From Berkiella sp964496435 (lineage in GTDB: Bacteria > Pseudomonadota > Gammaproteobacteria > Berkiellales > Berkiellaceae), in the NCBI GenBank assembly GCA_964496435.1, contig CAZBZP010000001.1, positions 186,001-250,000 of the forward strand: 64,000 bases of DNA, given 5' to 3'. Shown in pieces: positions 8,501 to 16,056 of this stretch. Under the pieces are notes generated by a model, which was not told the DNA's origin, made no database searches, and saw nothing but the letters and a program-made list of their open reading frames with translations. Position 1 is the first letter of the stretch. Every line of letters begins with the position of its first letter. The position numbers were made by a program, and so were the translations under genes.

Positions 8501-9835
8501 ATGTCTACAAAGGGCCCCATACTCGAGGAACTGCCTCTTGAGTTACTCATAAAATCTTTCGCAAACTTAACACTTGCCGAGCTTGTCCCTATTAGACAAA
8601 GCTCAAAACAGATGTCTGGTGTTGCTAAACACCCTTATTTACTTGATGATATTTCGCAGCGTGCCTTAATGGATAGTATTACTCAAATTAAGGAGGATGC
8701 CCCTCATTTGAGCGGCATGGAAATTGAAGAGCATTTAAATGTGGTTTGGGGTAACTCATTCTTCGAAACCTTTAAGCTTACATTTCAAGAATATAAGCGT
8801 GAATTACAATCCTTAGTCACACACCCCGATATTGATGCAACGGTTAAAGATAGCATAGCTGAACTTATAGAAGCCCTTACTAATGACTCACCTGAAAAAA
8901 TATTTTATAGCGCTAACAAATTCATTGAATTATGTAATATGAATTTTTGCTTATTTGGTTCTAATGTGATCTTCTATACTGATGCTAATGAATATGGTCT
9001 TAATATTTCAAATCAGGGCTTAACGCGTCTTCCTATTAGCTTGCTTGCAAAGAAATTAAATTTTCCGCACCCAATATCTTCACTCTGTGTTAGAAATAAT
9101 GCCATTAAACATTTACCTGATACATTATGGGAATTCAAAGCGCTATGGTGCTTAGAACTATCTAACAACGAGTTAGAAACCATTTCTGAAAATCTTCAAA
9201 AATTAAGTCATTTAAAACGCCTTGATATAAACAAAAACAATCTCACAACGATTTTATCTGCCAATAAGGCAATAATAGAAAAAACAAGCATTGGTTCAAT
9301 TAAAACTATTTTGGAATCTCAAAAAATTAAATTTACCAGAGCTTTACAACTCGGTGAAGTAGCAATGCGCTATTTTATATATCCTTTGATGCTATTAAAA
9401 GAATTCAATGAGGCCCATCTAACAACGAACCCTACGCATGATTTTATGCCAACTTTCATAGCAGAGCTTATTTCATTTTCACTGCAAATCTATATTCTAT
9501 ATGGCATGCTAGTATGTGCAAAGGAAGTTGCTTCATACATTATTGAAAACAATACCGCTTATTCAGCTTTGCCTTTTAGAGAAGACATGATTAGCCATTT
9601 CTGTTCAAGTACCCAAAGCAAGTTTTCACGGGATTCAAAAGAAGCGAGAAGTTATGATATTGGAAGAGAGAGTGCACGCGCATGGCTTCCTTATCTGCAC
9701 TCATTTGCATCACGTGATGGATACAGTAAAGCTTATTATGCTGGTATCGATGATGCGCGAAACAACATACCATCCAGAATTATTGGAACCCATAACTTCA
9801 AAGAGTTTGCTCGGGATAAATTAGGATTAAGCTAA
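8501..9835 (+). CDS. F-box and leucine-rich-repeat protein
   Basis: This is a 444-aa protein. Residues 8-48 match an F-box (ILEELPLELLIKSFANLT, LAELVPIRQSSKQM, VAKHPYLLDD), the eukaryotic motif that docks substrate receptors onto Skp1 in SCF ubiquitin ligases. Residues about 165-250 form three or four leucine-rich repeats (LTRLPISLLAKKL, ISSLCVRNNAIKHLPDTL, LWCLELSNNELETISENL, LKRLDINKNNLTTI), a typical substrate-recognition partner. The C-terminal 190 residues include a hydrophobic helix (LISFSLQIYILYGMLVCA) and no known domain. Bacteria lack SCF complexes, so a host-directed role is strongly suggested by family knowledge; translocation itself is inferred. Confidence 0.78.
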   Translation: MSTKGPILEELPLELLIKSFANLTLAELVPIRQSSKQMSGVAKHPYLLDDISQRALMDSITQIKEDAPHLSGMEIEEHLNVVWGNSFFETFKLTFQEYKRELQSLVTHPDIDATVKDSIAELIEALTNDSPEKIFYSANKFIELCNMNFCLFGSNVIFYTDANEYGLNISNQGLTRLPISLLAKKLNFPHPISSLCVRNNAIKHLPDTLWEFKALWCLELSNNELETISENLQKLSHLKRLDINKNNLTTILSANKAIIEKTSIGSIKTILESQKIKFTRALQLGEVAMRYFIYPLMLLKEFNEAHLTTNPTHDFMPTFIAELISFSLQIYILYGMLVCAKEVASYIIENNTAYSALPFREDMISHFCSSTQSKFSRDSKEARSYDIGRESARAWLPYLHSFASRDGYSKAYYAGIDDARNNIPSRIIGTHNFKEFARDKLGLS

Positions 9836-10122
9836 ATTCAAGAATTATCAGAATCTTGAATAAATGAGCATTACAACTAAAGGTAAAATCTTTTAAACGC
9901 GTGATTTATCACCTTCTTTCATTTTATATAGAATTTGCTAAAGTTCCCACAATATTTATTTTTTTCTTTAGTTAAGGCGCCATAACCGATTGAAAGCAAA
10001 ATCCAACGGACGTAATATTATTAATACTTAGGGTTTTTTAGTTGTACATTGCAGATACACCGTAGCAAGTCTTAAGTAAATCTAACATTTGAAATCTTTA
10101 TAGATTTCTATCGAGTTAAGCC

Positions 10123-11883
10123 ATGAAAAGCATCTCCTCATTTACATCGATTGCTGTAATGTTATCGGGGTTTGGTTTAGGAATGGTTTCAAGCAGCTTT
10201 GCCGCATCAAGCAATTATGCTTTGTATGGACAATGGCCATCCAACAATGCCTCAGCCCAAAATCTCAACGTTACACCTAATGACAATAAATTAAACATCA
10301 ATAACGTTGCTAGTTTAACGTTACAATTTACTACCTTTGCACTTGATCCCTTAGGCTTGGGATTAAATGGGGTACAATCAACGCCTGTCATCGCTGATGG
10401 GATCATCTACATTGCTGAAGCAGGCGGTACTGTCAAAGCTTATTCTGAGGCAGATGGTCACCAAGTATGGAGCACCGTACTTTATGAATCCAATGATGTA
10501 CCTTCAGCACCTGAGTTTTTTGATGAATCCCCCATTTTGACCAAGAAATATCTTTTCATCGCTGGAAAACAAATGCATAAATTAGACAGGATGACCGGTT
10601 CAGAAGTTGTAACCCCCAGATTGTATGATTCATCTGCTGCAAATTTACCTCATGGCGATGTACAACCTTCACAATTAATTATTGCAGGCGATAAAGTAAT
10701 CTATGGCGTTTCCTTTGGAGATGAAACCAAAGGTAATGGCCTAAATTTTGATGCTGCACACGGAAGATTTATTGCCTTTAATCAATCCGATCTCTCCATT
10801 GCTTGGCGTTTTGATACGACATTAATAAATGGCGTTCAGTATGGACCTGGTGCCAGCACTTATAGTGGCGGTGGTGTTGATGAAAAAAGGCATTTATTTT
10901 TTATGGGTACAGGAAACAACTATGCCCCCCCTATTAGCCCATTGAGTAATTCGATTGTGGCTATTGATTACAACACAGGTAAACTTGTTTGGTCATACCA
11001 ATATACTGCTAACGATCTTTGGGGTGATGGTGGTAACAACATTGGATATGATGGTATCCATGATTCAGACGTGAATGGTCATCCTCAGGTATTTTCTTTA
11101 CAATTAGTTCAAGGTGCCCCACTTAGTACAGTTGATTTAGTTGGTGCACGGGGTAAAGATGGTACTTATCGTATATTCACCCGCGATCAAATTCCAGGCG
11201 CTAAGGTGCTACCTATTGCACAAATTCAATTAGATCCAATGACCCAAGTGAATGGCGCAATACAAGCAGATCCCGTGATTAGTGATAGCATGATGTATGT
11301 CGTGTCAGAATCATGGCGTGGTATTGCTAATGATCCTACTTATCCACTTGGGCCTCACTATTCTCTAGACTTAGGTGCCTTAAATTATGGGCCATTTCCA
11401 TTCTTGCTAGGGCACATAGGTGAAGTTGATGCTACCGTTAGAGCAATAGACTTAAGACAACTCGTTATTTATGGTATTAAGCAACTGCTTCAAGGAAATC
11501 AAAAACCCGTTTGTGTAGGAACTTATTCCTTTGTACCAGCTATTAATCCATCTGGTGATAACATATGTCAAGGAACATTACCCAGTAACATTGTTAAATG
11601 GACAAGCGTATTACCCGGTGTTGTGCCATTAAGCTCTTCGGGCTTAACCTATGATAATGGTGTGTTATTTATACCTGGTGGTATCACAGGGCAGTTTACG
11701 ATGATTAACACCAATAACGGCGCTACCATTGCAACGATGGCTTCCAACCCCTACGCACCTATTCCCGCCTTGGGCGGCATAGCAATAGATAATGGCAAAG
11801 TTGTTGTACCATTTGGTGTCTTCTTCGGTGATTTAGCAGGCGCTGTTCCCTACGGTGGCATATCCGTCTTTAAGCTACCTTAA
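10123..11883 (+). CDS. secreted PQQ-type beta-propeller protein
   Basis: This 586-aa protein has a signal peptide (about 1-28, ending SSSFAASS). The mature part consists of quinoprotein-like beta-propeller blades with recurrent GxxxVWS/WxY strands: STPVIADGIIYIAEAGGTVKAY, GHQVWSTVLY, GRFIAFNQSDLSIAWRFD, NSIVAIDYNTGKLVWSY, VNGAIQADPVISDSMMYV. The pattern resembles PQQ-dependent dehydrogenases and polyvinyl-alcohol dehydrogenase-like proteins. I cannot confirm the PQQ or calcium ligands, so it may be a binding propeller rather than an enzyme. It is a plausible type II secretion substrate given its signal peptide and the gsp locus in this window. It stands alone, convergent with the TolA-like gene. 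Confidence 0.7.
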   Translation: MKSISSFTSIAVMLSGFGLGMVSSSFAASSNYALYGQWPSNNASAQNLNVTPNDNKLNINNVASLTLQFTTFALDPLGLGLNGVQSTPVIADGIIYIAEAGGTVKAYSEADGHQVWSTVLYESNDVPSAPEFFDESPILTKKYLFIAGKQMHKLDRMTGSEVVTPRLYDSSAANLPHGDVQPSQLIIAGDKVIYGVSFGDETKGNGLNFDAAHGRFIAFNQSDLSIAWRFDTTLINGVQYGPGASTYSGGGVDEKRHLFFMGTGNNYAPPISPLSNSIVAIDYNTGKLVWSYQYTANDLWGDGGNNIGYDGIHDSDVNGHPQVFSLQLVQGAPLSTVDLVGARGKDGTYRIFTRDQIPGAKVLPIAQIQLDPMTQVNGAIQADPVISDSMMYVVSESWRGIANDPTYPLGPHYSLDLGALNYGPFPFLLGHIGEVDATVRAIDLRQLVIYGIKQLLQGNQKPVCVGTYSFVPAINPSGDNICQGTLPSNIVKWTSVLPGVVPLSSSGLTYDNGVLFIPGGITGQFTMINTNNGATIATMASNPYAPIPALGGIAIDNGKVVVPFGVFFGDLAGAVPYGGISVFKLP

Positions 11884-11927
11884 TCATTCATCCGCCTTAA
11901 ACACAAAGCGCTTTAATGAGCTTAGCG

Positions 11928-12752
11928 TTATTTAAAGGTCAATGTGAAATCTCTAAACTGCTCCGCTAATATGGGATCGCTTGGTAAAGGTAAAGGCGAT
12001 GCATTTCGAACAGCCTTAACGATAAGTTTATCCCTTTCTTTATCGCCGGTGGATTTTACTATTGAAACATCTAGCACTTTACCATTTTGAGATAGCTGTG
12101 TTCTCACCTTGCACTTGGCATGCCAATTTGCACTTTCGGGAGATATTTTTTGTAGGCTTTTTCGCACTTTATCGTGGATAGCAATTGCGCTATCTTCTAA
12201 TATTCTCACATTTTCATGTGATAGTTCTTTGTTATTTTTTTGGCCAGACTTCTGTGGATATTCTGAATATTTGGTCTTTGGGCAATCTCCTTTACCCTTT
12301 TCTAAACATAGGTGATGCGCTGTAACAAACGCTACCATTCGAGCAATCTCATCATTCTTCATTTTTATGTTTTTGTTGATCAATTCAGAAGCAGCATGCA
12401 TTTTTGCAAGATAAGGCCTTTCTTCAAGTAAATAGCTATTTTTTAAAAGATTTTCCATCTCGGATATGCTAAAGTTTCTTTTAAGGGCGTCCTCGATGAT
12501 AGGTTCGTATACATGATAAAAATGTGCTTTTAAATGAAGAATATAAGCCATCTTTTGATCATCATTAAAGCGCTTGAACACATGAGTTTCTTTTATAGGA
12601 TCTAATACATGGTTGATAGTTGTTTCCATGCTATAACCATATACATCTTGAGCAAAAGCGTGAAGGCTATCATCGGTTTTTGCTTGTAAGGCAAAGGATG
12701 TCATTACAAAACAGAGTAACAAAATGCTTTTTAAAATTGAATTTACTTTCAT
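11928..12752 (-). CDS. exported protein with TolA/TonB-like C-terminal domain
   Basis: This 274-aa protein has a signal peptide (residues 1-24, ending FALQA-KTD). Residues about 185-274 match the TolA/TonB C-terminal fold: AIAIHDKVRKSLQKISPES, a CKVRTQLSQNGKVLDVSIVKSTGD core, then KAVRNASPLPLPSDP and a final beta strand FRDFTLTFK. In TolA this domain contacts TolB and phage or colicin proteins. Here the transmembrane anchor and long helical linker are replaced by a cleavable signal peptide and a roughly 150-residue helical region, so it is a free periplasmic protein and not TolA itself. Its role is unknown. Confidence 0.7.
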   Translation of the reverse strand: MKVNSILKSILLLCFVMTSFALQAKTDDSLHAFAQDVYGYSMETTINHVLDPIKETHVFKRFNDDQKMAYILHLKAHFYHVYEPIIEDALKRNFSISEMENLLKNSYLLEERPYLAKMHAASELINKNIKMKNDEIARMVAFVTAHHLCLEKGKGDCPKTKYSEYPQKSGQKNNKELSHENVRILEDSAIAIHDKVRKSLQKISPESANWHAKCKVRTQLSQNGKVLDVSIVKSTGDKERDKLIVKAVRNASPLPLPSDPILAEQFRDFTLTFK

Positions 12753-12925
12753 AGATCATCCAAATTTGTCAGTATGCTTAATTATGTAGTGATTATTGCT
12801 ATGTTATTTGAATTGGCTGATTTCTTCAATATATTTGGTGTGAAAAATGCGCAAGCTGCATGTGGGTAGGCGATTTTTAACTTTTAACGTGATGGCTTTT
12901 ACATGAAACTAAAGTCAAAGAACTA

Positions 12926-13590
12926 CAGTTAAGAGAGATCCCTCGCTTCGCTCGGGATGACACTAATAGTGCTTCTAATACCGCTCTCTGTCATCCCGAG
13001 CAAAGCGAGGGATCTCTCTTATAAAGTACTTTATATACGGCATATAAATTATCCATTAGGACCAAGCACACTCAAGAGAGATCCCTCGCTTCGCTCGGGA
13101 TGACACTTGCATGGTTTATTATGAACCCCATCATGTCATCCCGCGTATCTTTTTCCCTGTCATCCCGAGCAAAGCGAGGGATCTCTCTTATAAAGTACTT
13201 TATATACGGCATATAAATTATCCATTAGAACCGAGCACACTCAAGAGAGATCCCTCGCTTTGCTCGGGATGACACTTCCATGGTTTGTTATAAAACCATC
13301 AAGTCATCAGTCACGCCCAAGCTCTCTCAAGAGAGATCCCTCGCTTCGCTCGGGATGACACTTGCATGGTTTATTATGAANNNNNNNNNNNNNNNNNNNN
13401 NNNNNNNNNNNNNNNNNNNNNNNNNNNNNNNNNNNNNNNNNNNNNNNNNNNNNNNNNNNNNNNNNNNNNNNNNNNNNNNNCTCGCTTCGCTCGGGATGAC
13501 ACTTGCATGGTTTATTATGAACCCCATCATGTCATTCGGCGTCTCTTTTTCCCTGTCATCCCGAGCGAAGCGAGGGATCTCTTTTATGAA
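12926..13590. repeat. 169-bp tandem array of palindromic repeats, interrupted by gap
   Basis: The core element (GATCCCTCGCTTCGCTCGGG with flanks) occurs in forward orientation at about 12931, 13074, 13243, 13329 and 13481 (partial), and inverted at about 12990, 13159 and 13554. Forward and inverted cores sit in a larger unit with spacer text (an ATAAAGTACTTTATATAC segment at 13021 and 13190) that recurs with a period of 169 bp. Each core is an imperfect palindrome able to form a hairpin. This is a REP-like intergenic element expanded in tandem. It is not CRISPR: the spacers are conserved and the orientation alternates. No protein-coding gene is credible between 12753 and 13797. Confidence 0.9.
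13381..13480. other. assembly gap of 100 N
   Basis: Exactly 100 undetermined bases lie inside the tandem repeat, with the same repeat text on both sides. The round length suggests a scaffold placeholder, so the true number of repeat units here is unknown. Confidence 0.98.
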
Positions 13591-13797
13591 AATTCAAGTA
13601 ATCCGCCCCCTGAACTATAAAGTGCATAAATCTATTGCATGCACACGCATGTTTTGTCTATTAGCAAGATTACTAGAGTTTTTCAGAATATTTGCAATCA
13701 TAAAAAGCAGGCGTGTTTTAAGATATTGATAGAAAGGTTGATTAGTTTTTTACTAAGTGGTGTAATAATAGCCAAATTTATTAAAGGGTGTATAGCT

Positions 13798-14106
13798 ATG
13801 CTTATTTGGGGATCCTCTCAGAAAATTAAAGAATTGAATATTGAAGAAACACATTACTGCCAACATTGTCAAAAAGATCTACCCTTTAAATCAATTTTAA
13901 CTTACCGTTGCGCTCATCTTTGGTATTTATTTAGAAGTGCAAACAAAGCGGAATATCTATTTTTTTGCACAATATGTAATTTTGTTATTAAAGCTAATAG
14001 CAAAGAAATGTTGAAGAAACTTAATAAAAATCCTATTCCTGCTTTTGACCGATGGGGTGCTCTTTATCTTATCCTTATTATTGCATTTTGTTATTTATGG
14101 CGGTAA
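13798..14106 (+). CDS. small zinc-ribbon membrane protein, 102 aa
   Basis: The open frame extends upstream to 13639, but the ATG at 13798 follows AAAGGGTG and starts a compact 102-aa protein. It contains two CxxC pairs (HYCQHCQKD near residue 22 and FFCTICNF near residue 57), forming a likely zinc ribbon, and a C-terminal hydrophobic helix (WGALYLILIIAFCYLW) that would anchor it in the membrane. The upstream part of the frame is not needed for any domain. Function is unknown. It lies between the repeat array and a further isolated repeat copy. Confidence 0.55.
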   Translation: MLIWGSSQKIKELNIEETHYCQHCQKDLPFKSILTYRCAHLWYLFRSANKAEYLFFCTICNFVIKANSKEMLKKLNKNPIPAFDRWGALYLILIIAFCYLWR

Positions 14107-14210
14107 AACACTGTTCGCTGAAGACGATTCCATGGCAATAATACTGATAGCTACAGTTCCTAACACCGTTCGCTTGCAACGCTATCTGTCATTCCGCAAG
14201 CCTATTCCCT

Positions 14211-14241
14211 GTCATCCCGAGCGAAGCGAGGGATCTCTCTT
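14211..14241. repeat. isolated copy of the palindromic repeat
   Basis: An inverted-orientation copy of the core found in the 12.9-13.6 kb array (GTCATCCCGAGCGAAGCGAG followed by GGATCTCTCTT) lies between the zinc-ribbon gene and nagA. This shows that the core also exists outside the tandem array. Confidence 0.85.
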
Positions 14242-14283
14242 ACAGAAGCAAAGAAAAAAGCGCTTCATACCACCAGTATATTA

Positions 14284-15582
14284 TCAACATCTAAAGCGTT
14301 TTTTATTATTTGATTCCACTTTGTACTCGCAAAGCATTTGAGGATTATGCAAATTAATTTTGCCTTGGCAAAGACTCATCACAAGATTACCTTGTTGATC
14401 AAAAATAACAGCATTTTGAGTGTCTGCTAAACTTTCTAAGGCTGTTTTAGATAAAGCAGACAGTCTCGGATTTTCAATCGCTGCCTTGTAAATACCTTGG
14501 CCTTTTGTCCATTGCCAGTAAATTTGTATACAATCAGCTAGAGAAGCACCACTGCCTGCCAATTTCCTTTCTTTGCTATTAGTTTCTTCATCAATATAAA
14601 AGGATTTTCCCTCCTTTAAGATATCAACAGTTCCTAATTTGTATTTTCCATCTGCTAAACCAGAAGGCCCCAAAGAATCACTCACAAGAGCGATCTTATC
14701 TTTGAGTTTGGTTTGCACATAGCTAACAAAATGGGATGAAAGATGAACGCCATCAACAATAAGTTCAACACCAGCAGGACAATCATCAGGATGATTCAAT
14801 ATCCACTTAACAAGCTCACTTGAAAACTCATCGCCGTGCAATGGTGTTGAGATGCGACTGCATTTTTCAGAACAAGCATTACCAAAATGGGTAATACCAG
14901 CAACACCCGCAGCTATAGCGGAGGTGATGTATTCAGGTTTAGGATTCGTGTGACCTATAAAAACTTTGACGAAGATCCCCTCCTGCTGCAATTTATTGAG
15001 ATCTTTGATAAATTCTATGGCCCCATGTATATCAGGGCTAAGCGTTATTTTCCATTCCTTAATATGTGGTGCATGTTTAATGATGTTTTTAAAAATTTCT
15101 AAAGAAATAGTATCTTGAAGCACATTTTTATCATGTGCACCCTTACAAGGCTCAGAAATATAAGGTCCCTCTAGATGAACACCCACAATTTGCGCCAAAC
15201 CTGGGGCCCCTAAAGTAGATTGTGCTGCTACATATTTATCAAGCACTTGCAAAATGTTTGTTAAGGTGGGTATCGCTAAGGAAACCAATGTGGGCATAAT
15301 GTAAGATATGCCCGTTTTCCCTATTGCAGCTAAAATAGTCTTTAGGGCATCATCATGATTATGAATTTGTGAAAAATCAAATCCGCCATGGCCATGAATA
15401 TGGCTATCCAATAAACCAGGTAAAAAGCTAGCTTCTGCTTTAAAATCATAAACATCTACATCATCTGGTATTTCTTCATTTGTTGGTTCATAAATAATAG
15501 TGCCTTGCTGTGTAACTAATAGGGACTTTGAACACATTGATTGAGAGGTGGGATCCCACAGTTGAATAGCTTTTAATAGCAT
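14284..15582 (-). CDS. nagA: N-acetylglucosamine-6-phosphate deacetylase
   Basis: This 432-aa amidohydrolase would convert GlcNAc-6-P to GlcN-6-P and acetate in amino-sugar recycling. Motifs in order: LPGLLDSHIHGHGG with an HxH metal pair (61/63), VGVHLEGPYIS (Glu138), IGHTNP (His211), GITHFGNA (His232), VDGVHL (His280) and LVSDSLGPSG (catalytic Asp302). This order is diagnostic of NagA. It is longer than the 382-aa E. coli enzyme, mainly from an insertion around 315-345 and a C-terminal tail. The loop after His232 (SEKCSRISTPLHG) differs from the usual FNAM text. There is no nagB or transporter beside it in this window. Confidence 0.88.
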   Translation of the reverse strand: MLLKAIQLWDPTSQSMCSKSLLVTQQGTIIYEPTNEEIPDDVDVYDFKAEASFLPGLLDSHIHGHGGFDFSQIHNHDDALKTILAAIGKTGISYIMPTLVSLAIPTLTNILQVLDKYVAAQSTLGAPGLAQIVGVHLEGPYISEPCKGAHDKNVLQDTISLEIFKNIIKHAPHIKEWKITLSPDIHGAIEFIKDLNKLQQEGIFVKVFIGHTNPKPEYITSAIAAGVAGITHFGNACSEKCSRISTPLHGDEFSSELVKWILNHPDDCPAGVELIVDGVHLSSHFVSYVQTKLKDKIALVSDSLGPSGLADGKYKLGTVDILKEGKSFYIDEETNSKERKLAGSGASLADCIQIYWQWTKGQGIYKAAIENPRLSALSKTALESLADTQNAVIFDQQGNLVMSLCQGKINLHNPQMLCEYKVESNNKKRFRC

Positions 15583-15937
15583 AATTAATAATATTCCACA
15601 TAATTTTTGATATTGTATATATGACGTGCTTAAATACTATATTATATACTCAATTCTAACTAGGTTATTAAATCGCTAATTCTAGTTCCCTAACCTATCA
15701 TTTTGTATCCCCATATTGTAAAGAAAGTCTTTACAAGTCGAAATCATCAAATGAGATAAACTGTACTAAAAATACTTTACACGTGTCTTTGCAAGATATA
15801 AAAACTATATAATGATATCTTCAATTTGTCGCTTTATATTTGACATAAGTGTCCGCGTGTAAAATATAGATCTTATACGCTATAATGCCGCCGCTGAAAT
15901 GGAACTTCTTCATTGTTTATATTAAAAAAGAGTTTCC
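15583..15937. promoter_or_regulatory. intergenic region with promoter and shared leader block (copy 2)
   Basis: TATAAT at 15881-15886 is followed after 7 nt by CTGAAATGGAACTTC (15894-15908), matching the blocks at 2854 and 18782. The -35 is weak here (TGTAAA, 15858-15863, 17-nt spacer), and a separate TTGACA lies at 15840-15845. The transcript would lead into the 33-codon ORF at 15938 and the 842-aa gene. No gene is seen between the nagA start and the promoter. Confidence 0.6.
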
Positions 15938-16039
15938 ATGATGCCTAACAATTCCCTCTTATCATTTAATCTTTATACCCTTTTTACAGCCATATTAGCC
16001 GACACAAATAAAGAAATCTGTATTAATTTTAAAACATAG
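15938..16039 (+). pseudogene. 33-codon remnant of a HAD-like gene (or leader ORF)
   Basis: A short ORF starts with ATGATG at the position that the HAD-like gene occupies in the 18.8-kb module, behind the same promoter/leader block and a GAG-type ribosome site. Its first residues (MMPNNSLLSFNLYTLF) line up with the start of the 18828 protein (MMSRKILVAFDLYAFI). After about 16 residues it departs and stops, 17 nt before the coiled-coil gene. The simplest reading is a HAD-like gene lost by internal deletion, leaving a short translated leader upstream of its partner. The similarity is short, so chance cannot be excluded. Confidence 0.5.
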
Positions 16040-16056
16040 ACAAAAGTGAGCCACAA

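Noticed and set aside
11928..12752. TolA of the Tol-Pal system
   Set aside because: It has a cleavable signal peptide instead of an anchor, no long helical linker and no tol/pal neighbours.
12926..13590. Regularly spaced palindromic repeats looking like a CRISPR array
   Set aside because: The spacers are conserved, orientation alternates, the period is 169 bp and no cas genes are nearby.
13280..13729. Open frames running through the run of N
   Set aside because: They are open only because unknown bases hide stops, and the translated text is the repeat itself.
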